Assembly: GCA_002256345.1 (NCBI GenBank)
Contig: NKIY01000003.1
Location: 186,001 to 250,000, forward strand
Origin: Bradyrhizobiaceae bacterium PARB1
Lineage (GTDB): Bacteria > Pseudomonadota > Alphaproteobacteria > Rhizobiales > Xanthobacteraceae
Length of the DNA stretch: 64,000 nt
Reading direction: 5' to 3'
The position numbers and the translations under genes are program-made. This document shows, piece after piece, positions 55,988 to 64,000 of the stretch; position 1 is the first letter of the stretch; each line of letters starts with the position of its first letter. The notes beneath the pieces were generated by a model that worked only from the letters and a program-made list of their open reading frames with translations, searched no databases and was not told where the DNA came from.

Positions 55988-56045
55988 CGGCAGGATCTCG
56001 TGGCCGGGATTACCCAATTTCCCCTCGAGAAGAGAAGCCAGTTCC

Positions 56046-57221
56046 TTGACGAAACATGCTGCCGCTGAAGCGGACGAATTTGCTGACATCCGCGATGCCG
56101 TTGCCAAACTCTGCGCCCAGTTTCCCGGCGAATACTGGCGCAAGCTCGATCGCGAGATGGCCTATCCGAAGGCCTTCGTCGATGCATTGACGGAGGCCGG
56201 CTATCTCTCGGTGCTGATCCCCGAGGAGTATGGCGGCTCTGGCCTGAAGCTGTCGGCAGCAGCGGCAATCCTGGAAGAGATCCAGCGCGCCGGCTGCAAT
56301 GGCGGCGGCTGCCACGCCCAGATGTATACGATGGGCACCGTGCTCCGTCATGGCAATGACGAGCAGAAAGCCAAGTGGCTGCCGAAGATCGCCACCGGCG
56401 AAGTCCGCCTGCAGGCCTTTGGCGTCACCGAGCCAACCTCGGGTACCGACACCTCGTCGCTGAAGACAGTCGCCAAGAAGGACGACAACGGCGACTACAT
56501 CGTCAACGGCCAGAAGATCTGGACCAGCCGCGCCGAATATTCCGACCTGATGGTGCTGCTCGCGCGCACCACGCCGAAGGAACAGGCCGCGAAGCGCACC
56601 GATGGCCTCTCGGTGTTTCTGGTGGACATGAAGGAGGCCAAGAAGAAGGGCCTCGAAATCCGCCCGATCCGCACGATGATGAATCATGCGACCACCGAGG
56701 TGTTCTTCACCGATATGAAGGTGCCGAAGGAAAACCTGATCGGCGAAGAGGGCAAGGGCTTCCGCTACATCCTCTCCGGTATGAATGCCGAGCGCATCCT
56801 GATCGCGAGCGAATGCGTCGGCGATGCCAAGTGGTTCATTGCCAAGGCTTCCGCCTATGCCAAGGAGCGCCAGGTGTTCGGCCGCCCGATCGGCCAGAAT
56901 CAGGGCATCCAGTTCCCGATCGCCAAGGCCTACGCCAACATGCGCGCGGCCGAACTGATGGTGAAGGAAGCGCTGCGCAAATATGAAGCCGGCATGGAAT
57001 GCGGCGCCGAGGCCAATATGGCCAAGATGCTCGCGGCCGATGCGTCCTTCGAAGCGGCCAATGCCTGTATCCAGACCCATGGCGGTTTCGGCTTCGCCGA
57101 GGAATATGACGTCGAGCGCAAGTTCCGCGAGACCCGGCTGTATCAGGTGGCGCCGATCTCGACCAACCTGATCCTCTCCTTCGTGGCCGAGCACGTGCTC
57201 GGAATGCCACGCTCGTACTAA
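56046..57221 (+). CDS. Acyl-CoA dehydrogenase family protein
   Basis: A 391-residue flavoprotein with TTG start 56046 (low certainty; the next Met is far inside the domain). N-terminal, middle (FGVTEPTSGTDTSSLK) and C-terminal domains are present. A Glu in SGMNAERILIASE matches the alternate catalytic-base position seen in isovaleryl-type enzymes, while the usual C-terminal YEG site is replaced by QVAPISTN. So substrate is likely a branched or substituted acyl-CoA. It lies 58 nt after the P450 and before CoA-transferase and hydratase genes. Confidence 0.85.
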   Translation: MTKHAAAEADEFADIRDAVAKLCAQFPGEYWRKLDREMAYPKAFVDALTEAGYLSVLIPEEYGGSGLKLSAAAAILEEIQRAGCNGGGCHAQMYTMGTVLRHGNDEQKAKWLPKIATGEVRLQAFGVTEPTSGTDTSSLKTVAKKDDNGDYIVNGQKIWTSRAEYSDLMVLLARTTPKEQAAKRTDGLSVFLVDMKEAKKKGLEIRPIRTMMNHATTEVFFTDMKVPKENLIGEEGKGFRYILSGMNAERILIASECVGDAKWFIAKASAYAKERQVFGRPIGQNQGIQFPIAKAYANMRAAELMVKEALRKYEAGMECGAEANMAKMLAADASFEAANACIQTHGGFGFAEEYDVERKFRETRLYQVAPISTNLILSFVAEHVLGMPRSY

Positions 57222-57325
57222 GTCATTTGCTCCTCGTCGCTGCGAGGATCCCAGCATCGAAGCAATCCATTTTCTGGACTGCTTCGATGCATCTACGATG
57301 ACAGCTGATCATTCGGGGAATTCAT

Positions 57326-58420
57326 ATGCTGCCGCTCAAAGGCCTCACCGTCGTCGCTGTCGAACAGGCCGTGGCGGCGCCCTATTGCAGTTCGCGCCTC
57401 GCTGACGCGGGCGCCCATGTCATCAAGATCGAACGCCCTGAGGGCGACTTTGCCCGCGGCTATGATGCAGCAGCAAAAGGCCAGAGCAGCTATTTCGTCT
57501 GGCTCAATCGCGGCAAGGATTCGGCCGTCGTGGACCTCTCCACACCGGAAGGCCGCAAGCAGCTGGAAGAACTGATCGCCACCGCCGACGTGCTGATCCA
57601 GAACCTCAAGCCCGGCTCCATGGACAAGCTCGGCTTCACGCTGGAGCGCCTGCGAAAAGACTATCCGCGGCTGATCTGCGCCACCATCACCGGCTATGGC
57701 GACAGCGGCCCCTATGCGCATCGCAAGGCCTATGACCTCCTGATCCAGGCCGAGAGCGGCCTCGCCTCCATCACCGGCGGTCCGGAAGGCCCGTCACGCG
57801 TCGGCGTCTCTATCGTCGACGTCGCCACCGGTGCAGCCGCCCATGCGGCGATCCTCGAAGCCCTGATCGGGCGCAGCGTTTCCGGCGAAGGCGCCGATAT
57901 CCGCATCTCCATGTTCGACGTGATGGCCGACTGGCTCACGGTACCGCTGCTCAATGCCGAGAACGGCAAGGAGCCGAAGCGCATGGGCCTTGCCCATCCC
58001 TCGATCGCGCCCTATGGCGTGTTCAACTCGAAGGAAGGCAAAGGCATCCTGATCTCGATCCAGAGCGAGCGCGAATGGAAGATCCTTTGCGCCAAGGTAC
58101 TGGGCAATGCCGATCTCGCTCTTGATGCGAAGATGACCAACAATGTCGAGCGCGTGCACAATCGCGACTATACCGACAAGGTGGTCGGCGACATCTTTGG
58201 CTCGCTGAGCCGCGAGGAATTGTTGAAGCGCCTGAGCGATGCCGACATTGCGTTTGCCGAAGTGAACACCATGGCGGATTTGTCAAAGCATCCGCATCTG
58301 CGTCGCATTACCGTGAATACGCCGAACGGCCCGGTCGCCTATCCCGCCCCCGGCGCGATCTGGATGGATGCCGAACGCAAATATGGCGCCGTGCCTGGCA
58401 TCGGCGACGTGCAGAAGTAA
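57326..58420 (+). CDS. CaiB/BaiF family type III CoA-transferase
   Basis: A 364-residue CoA-transferase. Start LPLKGLTVVAVEQAVAAPYC, the CoA-binding region IKIERPEGDFARGYD, and KAYDLLIQAESG with the catalytic Asp are present. Type III enzymes move CoA between carboxylic acids; members next to MaoC-type hydratases include mesaconyl-CoA C1-C4 transferases. The hydratase gene begins 14 nt later. Exact substrate unknown. Confidence 0.88.
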   Translation: MLPLKGLTVVAVEQAVAAPYCSSRLADAGAHVIKIERPEGDFARGYDAAAKGQSSYFVWLNRGKDSAVVDLSTPEGRKQLEELIATADVLIQNLKPGSMDKLGFTLERLRKDYPRLICATITGYGDSGPYAHRKAYDLLIQAESGLASITGGPEGPSRVGVSIVDVATGAAAHAAILEALIGRSVSGEGADIRISMFDVMADWLTVPLLNAENGKEPKRMGLAHPSIAPYGVFNSKEGKGILISIQSEREWKILCAKVLGNADLALDAKMTNNVERVHNRDYTDKVVGDIFGSLSREELLKRLSDADIAFAEVNTMADLSKHPHLRRITVNTPNGPVAYPAPGAIWMDAERKYGAVPGIGDVQK

Positions 58421-58434
58421 GCGGAGATCAAGAC

Positions 58435-59283
58435 ATGACCGACAAGCTCGACATCGATCATCTCAAGCAGTGGATCGGCCGCACCGATGAAGCGTCCGAC
58501 GTCATCACCGCGCAGCTCGTGAAGGGCCTGCGCGCCACGCTGTTTCTCGATATCGGCACGCCGAAGATCGGCGATGCCGCGCCGTTTACCACGCACTGGT
58601 GCCTGGCGCAGCCTGTCGCGGCGATGGACAAGCTCGGTCCCGACGGCCATCCCGCCCGCGGCGGCTTCCTGCCGCCGGTGCCGCTGCCGCGCCGCATGTG
58701 GGCGGGCGGCGAGGTGCAGTTCATCGCGCCGCTGTTGGTCGGCGACGAGGTCAATCGCAAGTCGACCATCCTCGACGTGAACGTGAAGACGGGCTCCACC
58801 GGCACGCTGTGCTTCGTCAATGTGGAGCATGTGATCTCGACGCCGCGCGGCGTCGCCATCCGCGAGCGCCAGGACATCGTCTATCGCGCCATGCCGACTA
58901 GCATGTCGCCACCTGCGCCTGCGCCAAAGGAAGTCCCTTCAGCACAGCATCAGGAGACGCATTTCGCCGATCCCGTGCTGCTGTTCCGTTACTCCGCGCT
59001 GACCTTCAATGGCCACCGCATTCATTACGATCGAGAATATGTCACCAAGGTCGAGTTCTATCCCGGCCTCGTCTTCCACGGCCCGCTGCAAGCGGCGCTT
59101 CTGGTGGAATTTTCCGCGAAGCTGAAGGGTAAGGCGCCGGCCAAGTTCAGCTATCGCGGCGTGTCGCCGCTATTCGACGGCGCTGACTTCACGGTGAATG
59201 CGAACGAGATCTCGAATGGCCTCGAGGTCTGGACCGCGAACGACAAGGGCGCGCCAACCATGAAGGCAACGGCGAGCTGGTAG
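58435..59283 (+). CDS. MaoC-type acyl-CoA hydratase (FAS1-dehydratase/HTD2-like; mesaconyl-C4-CoA hydratase relative)
   Basis: A 282-residue double hot-dog protein. The N-terminal hot dog (about 1-145: FLPPVPLPRRMWAGGEVQFI) and a C-terminal one (about 165-282: RYSALTFNGHRIHYDREYVT, YPGLVFHGPLQAALLVEFS) match the family that contains fungal HTD2 and mesaconyl-C4-CoA hydratase. The hydratase Asp/His pair is in the second half (HRIHYDREY). With the upstream CoA-transferase it could hydrate a dicarboxylic acyl-CoA or a beta-enoyl-CoA. Confidence 0.85.
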   Translation: MTDKLDIDHLKQWIGRTDEASDVITAQLVKGLRATLFLDIGTPKIGDAAPFTTHWCLAQPVAAMDKLGPDGHPARGGFLPPVPLPRRMWAGGEVQFIAPLLVGDEVNRKSTILDVNVKTGSTGTLCFVNVEHVISTPRGVAIRERQDIVYRAMPTSMSPPAPAPKEVPSAQHQETHFADPVLLFRYSALTFNGHRIHYDREYVTKVEFYPGLVFHGPLQAALLVEFSAKLKGKAPAKFSYRGVSPLFDGADFTVNANEISNGLEVWTANDKGAPTMKATASW

Positions 59284-59300
59284 TCTCGCCACTCACTCCA

Positions 59301-59430
59301 CCCTCATCCTGAGGAGCGTGCTCTTGCGCGCGTCTCCTTGCGAATGGCATAGCCATTCGCTGGGGATGGTGAGAGTATGCTGCCATGGTTCGAGACGGTG
59401 CTTCGCGCCTCCTCACCATGAGGATGAGTG
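59301..59430. repeat. Intergenic repeat, CCCTCATCCTGAGGAG type
   Basis: Arms CCCTCATCCTGAGGAGCG and GCCTCCTCACCATGAGGATG enclose about 90 bases with a further small inverted piece (GCGAATGGCATAGCCATTCGC). This resembles a repeat known to be common between genes in alphaproteobacteria, from memory. Confidence 0.7.
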
Positions 59431-59460
59431 TAAGGGACCGACGTGCGGGACGAAACCGAC

Positions 59461-59841
59461 ATGGAAGACGCGCGATTGAAGGACTTTCTGTCCTTCTTCG
59501 CGGGAAAATACCGGCCCGCTGAAAAGCTACTGCCAACCCTGCAGGCAATGACGCGCGACGCACTGCGCGAGGCCGTGAGCGACTGCACGGATATGTCGCT
59601 GCAATTCACGCCGATGGAGGTCGCGAAATTCGACAGCGAACTCCGGCTGCATGATATCCCGAGCCTCTCCGAACTGCGCCGGCGATATTCGCGGGCCTAT
59701 GCGCGCGTGATGAGGCGTGGGCGGATCGAGGACGAGACGGAGTATTATCTGCTGCGCAATGTGCTGTTCGATCCGAGCGAGAAGACAGCGGAAGAGCGTG
59801 AGCGGCTGGAGACGCTGATCGCCGCTTTTGAGGGAAAGTAG
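59461..59841 (+). CDS. Conserved hypothetical protein
   Basis: A 126-residue helical protein from ATG 59461 (GTG 59443 would add MRDETD). Highly charged, with Lys/Arg and Glu runs (SELRRRYSRAYARVMRRGRI, EDETEYYLLRNVLFDP, EKTAEERERLETLIAAFE). No signal or membrane segment. Family not recognised. It sits alone between two repeats. Confidence 0.7.
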   Translation: MEDARLKDFLSFFAGKYRPAEKLLPTLQAMTRDALREAVSDCTDMSLQFTPMEVAKFDSELRLHDIPSLSELRRRYSRAYARVMRRGRIEDETEYYLLRNVLFDPSEKTAEERERLETLIAAFEGK

Positions 59842-59860
59842 ACAACGCAAACGCTGTTAA

Positions 59861-60013
59861 CCCTCCCCCTTGTGGGGAGGGTCGGCCGAAGGCCGGGGTG
59901 GGGGTCCCCACGTGACATCGAGTTCGGGGAAGCACCCCACCCGTCGCGAGGCTCGCTGAACGCTCGCTTCGCGCCACCCTCCCCGCTGCGCGGCTCCGCC
60001 GCTTGAGGGAGGG
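59861..60013. repeat. Paired-hairpin intergenic repeat (CCCTCCCCCTTG type)
   Basis: Arms CCCTCCCCCTTGTGGGGAGG (59861-59880) and a right-hand block ending in GCGCCACCCTCCCCGCTGCG and TTGAGGGAGGG. The inside has GGTCGGCCGAAGGCCGGGGT (a second hairpin). It fills much of the 295-nt gap before the benzoylformate decarboxylase gene and resembles the 15198 family in plan. Confidence 0.7.
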
Positions 60014-60136
60014 ATAAGCGGAGCGCCTCCGCTCTCGCCTGCTCCTTCCCCACGGCATTGACTCTCCCCGGTTTTCCGCTGTTGATGAGTCAACAACACA
60101 CGGCAGAGAACTGCCTGACACCGTGAGGAAACCGCC

Positions 60137-61744
60137 TTGGCCCATTCCAAGACCACCACCGTCAAAGACGCCACGCTGCATCTGCTCCGCGGCTTCGGCA
60201 TGACCAGAGTGTTCGGCAATCCCGGCTCCACCGAATTGCCGTTCCTGTCCGACTGGCCCGACGACATCGATTACGTGCTCGGCCTGCAGGAGGCCTCCGT
60301 CGTCGGCATGGCGGATGGCTATGCGCAGGCGACGCGTAATGCGGCTTTCGTTAATCTGCATTCGGCCGCCGGTGTCGGCCATGCGCTCGGCAATATCTAC
60401 ACCGCGCATCGCAACCAGACGCCGATGGTCATCACCGCCGGACAGCAGGCACGCAGCATCCTGCCGCTGCAGGCCTTTCTCTATGCCGAACGGGCATCTG
60501 AATTTCCTCGCCCCTATGTGAAATACAGCGTCGAGCCCGCACGGGCCGAAGATGTGCCCGCGGCGATCGCCCGCGCCTACTATGTCGCCATGCAGCCGCC
60601 CTGCGGGCCGACTTTTGTGTCGGTGCCGATCGATGACTGGGCCAAGCCGGCGCAGCTCATCGAAGCGCGGCATGTCAGCCGCGAGATCGGGCCGGCCCCG
60701 GAGGCAATGCAACAGCTCGTGGCGGCGCTTTCCGAGAGCAAGGCCCCTGCCCTCGTCGTCGGCCCCGGCGTCGATCGCGCCGGCTGTGTCGATGAGATGG
60801 TTGCGGTGGCGGAGAAGACGAAGGCCGCGGTGTGGGTCGCGCCATTCTCGGCGCGCTGCAGTTTCCCGGAGCGGCATCCGCAGTTCCATGGCTTCCTGCA
60901 TGCCTCACCCGCACAACTCTCCGATGCGCTGAAGGATCATGATCTCGTCGTCGTCATCGGCGCCCCGGTCTTCACCTTCCATGTGGAAGGCCATGCGGCG
61001 ATCTTCGATGGCGGCACCACGATCTTCCAGATCACCGACGATGCCGATAGCGCCGCCGTCGCGCCGATCGGCACCAGCATCATCGCGACGATGAAGCCAG
61101 CGCTGACGATGCTGCGAGACCTCTTGCCGAACACCGAGCGAAGCATCGCGAAGGGCCGCGTGCTGCCGCCGCCCCCCGTTGCCGCCGATCCGATCCCGAT
61201 CGATTATCTCCTGCACATGCTGTCGCAGGCAATGCCGGCGGATGCGATGCTGGTAGAAGAAGCGCCCTCGCACCGCCCGGCGATGCACAAATATCTGCCG
61301 ATGCGCGGCGCCAATTCGTTCTACACAATGTCATCCGGCGGCCTCGGCCACTCCCTGCCCGCCTCGGTCGGCATGGCGCTCGCGTATCCGGGTCGCCGCA
61401 CCGTGTGTCTGATCGGCGACGGCTCGGCGATGTATTCGATCCAGGCGCTCTGGACCGCAGCCCAACGCAAGCTGCCGCTCACGGTCGTCGTCATCAACAA
61501 TTCCGGCTACGGCGCGATGCGCTCGTTCAGCCAGGTGATGCAGGTGAGGAATGTTCCCGGCCTCGATCTGCCTGGAATAGATTTTATCAAAATTGCCGAA
61601 GGACTGGGCGCGCATGCCACACGCGTCAGCACGTCTTCGGAACTGGAAAAGGCTTTCCGGCAAAGCCTGCAGCATCTGGGCGTCAGCCTTGTCGAGGTGA
61701 TCGTCGACTCCGCTGTTCTCGTGCTTTATGGACAAAAGCATTGA
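60137..61744 (+). CDS. mdlC: Benzoylformate decarboxylase (thiamine-diphosphate enzyme)
   Basis: A 535-residue TPP enzyme with TTG start (GAGGAA 7 nt before). The four family catalytic residues of benzoylformate decarboxylase are present: Ser31 (GNPGSTELP), Glu52 (GLQEASVVG), His75 (NLHSAAGVG) and His282 (FTFHVEG). The TPP/Mg motif is GDGSAMYSIQALWTAAQRKLP. So decarboxylation of benzoylformate or a related aromatic 2-oxo acid to the aldehyde is likely. A molybdenum enzyme gene follows 27 nt later, in the same direction. Confidence 0.88.
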   Translation: MAHSKTTTVKDATLHLLRGFGMTRVFGNPGSTELPFLSDWPDDIDYVLGLQEASVVGMADGYAQATRNAAFVNLHSAAGVGHALGNIYTAHRNQTPMVITAGQQARSILPLQAFLYAERASEFPRPYVKYSVEPARAEDVPAAIARAYYVAMQPPCGPTFVSVPIDDWAKPAQLIEARHVSREIGPAPEAMQQLVAALSESKAPALVVGPGVDRAGCVDEMVAVAEKTKAAVWVAPFSARCSFPERHPQFHGFLHASPAQLSDALKDHDLVVVIGAPVFTFHVEGHAAIFDGGTTIFQITDDADSAAVAPIGTSIIATMKPALTMLRDLLPNTERSIAKGRVLPPPPVAADPIPIDYLLHMLSQAMPADAMLVEEAPSHRPAMHKYLPMRGANSFYTMSSGGLGHSLPASVGMALAYPGRRTVCLIGDGSAMYSIQALWTAAQRKLPLTVVVINNSGYGAMRSFSQVMQVRNVPGLDLPGIDFIKIAEGLGAHATRVSTSSELEKAFRQSLQHLGVSLVEVIVDSAVLVLYGQKH

Positions 61745-61771
61745 TGACGATGCGATGACGGATTGGAACGC

Positions 61772-64000
61772 ATGACGAAGGCGAACGACCGCACGATGAG
61801 GCCGCAGGGCAAGATGACCCACTCCTCGCATTGGGGCGCCTTCTCCGGCGAGTGGGTGAACGACCAGCTCGTGATCTCGCCGCATCCGATCGATCCCGAT
61901 CCGAATCCGATCATCCAGAATTTTCCCGAGGCGCTGCGCCACAAGGCGCGCATCGCGAAGCCGATGGTGCGTCGGGGCTGGCTGGAACACGGGCCGGGCC
62001 CGAGCGACCGCCGCGGCCGCGACGGCTTTGTCGAGATGGAGTGGGACGAGGTCCTCGACCTGCTCGCAGGCGAGCTGAAGCGGGTGAAGGACAAGCACGG
62101 CCCGCAGGCGGTGTTCGGCGGTTCCTACGGCTGGTCCAGCGCCGGGCGCTTCCATCACGCGCAGAGCCAGGTGCATCGCTTCCTGAACTTTGCGCTCGGC
62201 GGCTATGTGCGCTCGGTGAACTCCTATTCCGCTGGCGCCTCCACGGTCATCATCCCGCGCATCCTCGGCGACTACGAGGACATGACCCGCCGCAATATCG
62301 GCTGGGACGAAGTGGTCGAGCATTGCGACCTCGTCGTCGCCTTCGGCGGCATGAACACCAAGAACTCGCGCGTCGCCGGCGGCGGCATCAGCAAGCACAC
62401 CGAACACGGCGACATGATCGCGGTGAGCAAGCGCGGCGGCGAATTCGTGCTGGTCTCGCCGCTGAAGACCGACCTGCCGGACGAGGTCAACCAGGACTGG
62501 CTGCAGGCGACGCCGGGCTCGGACGTCGCACTGATGCTGGCGCTGGCGCATACGCTGGTGATGGACGGGACGCATGACCGCGCCTTCATCGACCGCTGCA
62601 GTGTCGGCTTTGATGAGTTCGAAAAATATCTGATGGGCCGCAGCGACGGCCAGCCGAAGGATGCCGCCTGGGCGGCTCCGATCACCGGCATCGAAGCCGA
62701 TGTCATCCTCAAGCTCGCGCGCCGCTTGCCCGGCAAGCGCGTGCTGTTCACCGTCGCGCATTCGCTGCAGCGGGCGCGGCATGGTGAGCAGCCGGTGTGG
62801 ATGTCGGCGGTGCTGGCCACGATGCTGGGCCAGATCGGCCTGCCCGGCGGCGGTTTCGGCTATGCACTCGGCGCCATCGCCAATTACGGGCGTCGCTACA
62901 ATGCGGTGCCGATCGCCGGCCTGCCGCAGGGCAAGAATGGCGTCGCCGATTTCATCCCGGTGGCGCGCATCTCCGACATGCTGCTCAATCCGAACGGGCC
63001 GTTCGATTACAATGGCAAACGGATGACCTATCCGGACATCAAGCTGGTCTATTGGGCCGGCGGCAATCCTTTCCATCACCATCAGGACATCAACCGCCTG
63101 CGCAGCGCCTTCGCGCAGATCGACACGCTGGTGGTGCACGAGCTGGCCTGGACCGGCACAGCGCGCCATGCGGATATCGTGCTGCCCGTCACCATGTCGC
63201 TGGAGCGCGATGATATCGGTAGCGCACAGACCGATCCGCTGATGGTGGCAATGCATCAGATGGCCGAGCCGTTTGGCGAGGCCCGCAACGATTACGACAT
63301 CTTCTCGGGTCTCGCCGAACGCCTCGGCAAGGGACAGGAATTCACTGAAGGCCGCACCACACGCGAATGGCTGCAGCATCTCTACAAGACCACGCAGGAC
63401 GGTCTTGCGGCAAAGGGGCTGGATGCGCCCGATTTCGAGACCTTCTGGAAGAATGGCGAAATCCTGCTGCCGCAGAAACCACTCGACGGCGGTACGTTGC
63501 GCGCGTTCATCAATGACCCCGAAGCGCATCCGCTGCCGACGCCGAGTGGCAAGGTGGAAATCTTCTCCTCCACCATCGCCGGCTTCAATTATGCGGACTG
63601 CCCGGGCCATCCGGCCTGGCTGCCACCGCTCGACGTGCCGACGGCCGAGACGCCGCTGCATCTCGTCGCCAACCAGCCGGCCTCGCGCCTGCACAGCCAG
63701 CTCGATTTCGGCGGCCACAGCGCGGCGGAGAAGCGCCGCGGGCGTGAAGTGGCGCGCATGCATCCGATCGATGCTGACGCGCGCGAGATCAGGGATGGCG
63801 ACATCATCAAACTGTTCAACGAGCGCGGCGCGTGTCTCGCTTCGGTGGTCATCACCGAGGATGTGATGGCCGGCGTAATCCAGTTGCCGACCGGCGCTTA
63901 CTACGATCCGGAAGACATCAACGAGGACAAGCCACTCTGCGTGCACGGCAATCCGAATGTGCTGACGCGCGATATCGGAACGTCGAGCCTGGCGCAGGGA
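61772..64000 (+). CDS. BisC/TorA/DorA-type molybdopterin oxidoreductase, partial (C-terminus beyond window)
   Basis: The first 743 residues of a DMSO-reductase-family enzyme. The start MTKANDRTMRPQGKMTHSSH has no twin-arginine signal, so it should be cytoplasmic, as BisC. Landmarks are HWGAFSGEWVN, FGGSYGWSSAGRFHHAQSQV, a Mo-ligand Ser in VNSYSAGASTV, VYWAGGNPFHHHQDINR and TGTARHADIVLPVT. It probably reduces an S- or N-oxide (for example biotin or methionine sulfoxide); the substrate is not determined by sequence. The end is cut by the window edge. Confidence 0.88.
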   Translation, partial: MTKANDRTMRPQGKMTHSSHWGAFSGEWVNDQLVISPHPIDPDPNPIIQNFPEALRHKARIAKPMVRRGWLEHGPGPSDRRGRDGFVEMEWDEVLDLLAGELKRVKDKHGPQAVFGGSYGWSSAGRFHHAQSQVHRFLNFALGGYVRSVNSYSAGASTVIIPRILGDYEDMTRRNIGWDEVVEHCDLVVAFGGMNTKNSRVAGGGISKHTEHGDMIAVSKRGGEFVLVSPLKTDLPDEVNQDWLQATPGSDVALMLALAHTLVMDGTHDRAFIDRCSVGFDEFEKYLMGRSDGQPKDAAWAAPITGIEADVILKLARRLPGKRVLFTVAHSLQRARHGEQPVWMSAVLATMLGQIGLPGGGFGYALGAIANYGRRYNAVPIAGLPQGKNGVADFIPVARISDMLLNPNGPFDYNGKRMTYPDIKLVYWAGGNPFHHHQDINRLRSAFAQIDTLVVHELAWTGTARHADIVLPVTMSLERDDIGSAQTDPLMVAMHQMAEPFGEARNDYDIFSGLAERLGKGQEFTEGRTTREWLQHLYKTTQDGLAAKGLDAPDFETFWKNGEILLPQKPLDGGTLRAFINDPEAHPLPTPSGKVEIFSSTIAGFNYADCPGHPAWLPPLDVPTAETPLHLVANQPASRLHSQLDFGGHSAAEKRRGREVARMHPIDADAREIRDGDIIKLFNERGACLASVVITEDVMAGVIQLPTGAYYDPEDINEDKPLCVHGNPNVLTRDIGTSSLAQG

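Noticed and set aside
61331-63946. An 871-codon open frame on the minus strand
   Set aside because: Antisense to benzoylformate decarboxylase and the molybdenum enzyme, both with catalytic motifs; the frame has none.
1-64000. CRISPR array
   Set aside because: No run of direct repeats with regular spacers was seen; the repeats found are palindromic pairs.
1-64000. tRNA/rRNA genes, phage or insertion sequence
   Set aside because: No cloverleaf, no transposase or integrase frame, and no terminal inverted repeats of IS type were found.

Overview
The window is GC-rich chromosomal DNA from an alphaproteobacterium, most probably of the Nitrobacteraceae/Bradyrhizobiaceae (Bradyrhizobium, Rhodopseudomonas or Tardiphaga type). 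The grounds are a sciP (DUF1153) gene beside a fliF-fliG-fliH-fliN-flbD operon, BA14K and DUF4112 proteins, tandem CYP153 genes, and many hairpin-type intergenic repeats. No phage, insertion sequence, CRISPR array, tRNA or rRNA was seen; this assignment is inference from gene content.

Layout. 1-7.7 kb (minus strand): a cell-surface-signalling module (STN protein, TonB, FecI-like sigma factor, FecR) followed by a two-partner-secretion transporter (TpsB), an ExbB-like channel fused to a DUF2341/LamG ectodomain, and ExbD, cut by the left edge. 7.8-16.2 kb: an SDR-type reductase/epimerase, CorA, a histidine kinase, a gamma-glutamyltransferase homologue, two coupled nitronate-monooxygenase-like genes and a LysR regulator. 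16.3-21.5 kb: an RND efflux pump and a divergent TetR regulator with a tandem operator between them. 21.7-23.4 kb: a small conserved protein and a glycosyltransferase.

23.7-32.4 kb: a LysR regulator, an NAD-type quinate/shikimate dehydrogenase, a complete branched-chain-type ABC importer and a QuiC-type 3-dehydroshikimate dehydratase. Together these look like an uptake and catabolic route for quinate or shikimate feeding protocatechuate. 32.5-34.8 kb: a small exported protein, a PmtA-like methyltransferase and mnmA. 35.1-43.2 kb: flagellar genes fliK, flgD, sciP and fliF-fliG-fliH-fliN-flbD, the last five in the order recalled for the Caulobacter fliF operon. 43.3-51.8 kb: small membrane proteins, a RecD-like helicase, BA14K, msrA/msrB, DUF4112, a PAS protein, a diguanylate cyclase and a lytic transglycosylase.

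52.0-59.3 kb: isovaleryl-CoA dehydrogenase (minus strand), then on the plus strand two CYP153-type P450s, an acyl-CoA dehydrogenase, a CaiB/BaiF CoA-transferase and a MaoC-type hydratase. This looks like terminal hydroxylation of an aliphatic chain followed by acyl-CoA breakdown. 60.1-64.0 kb: benzoylformate decarboxylase and a BisC/TorA-type molybdenum enzyme cut by the right edge.

The locus most worth following is the left one: a surface-signalling cascade with no TonB receptor barrel, placed beside a two-partner-secretion porin with its own TonB/ExbB/ExbD and an ExbB carrying a large predicted periplasmic lectin-like domain.
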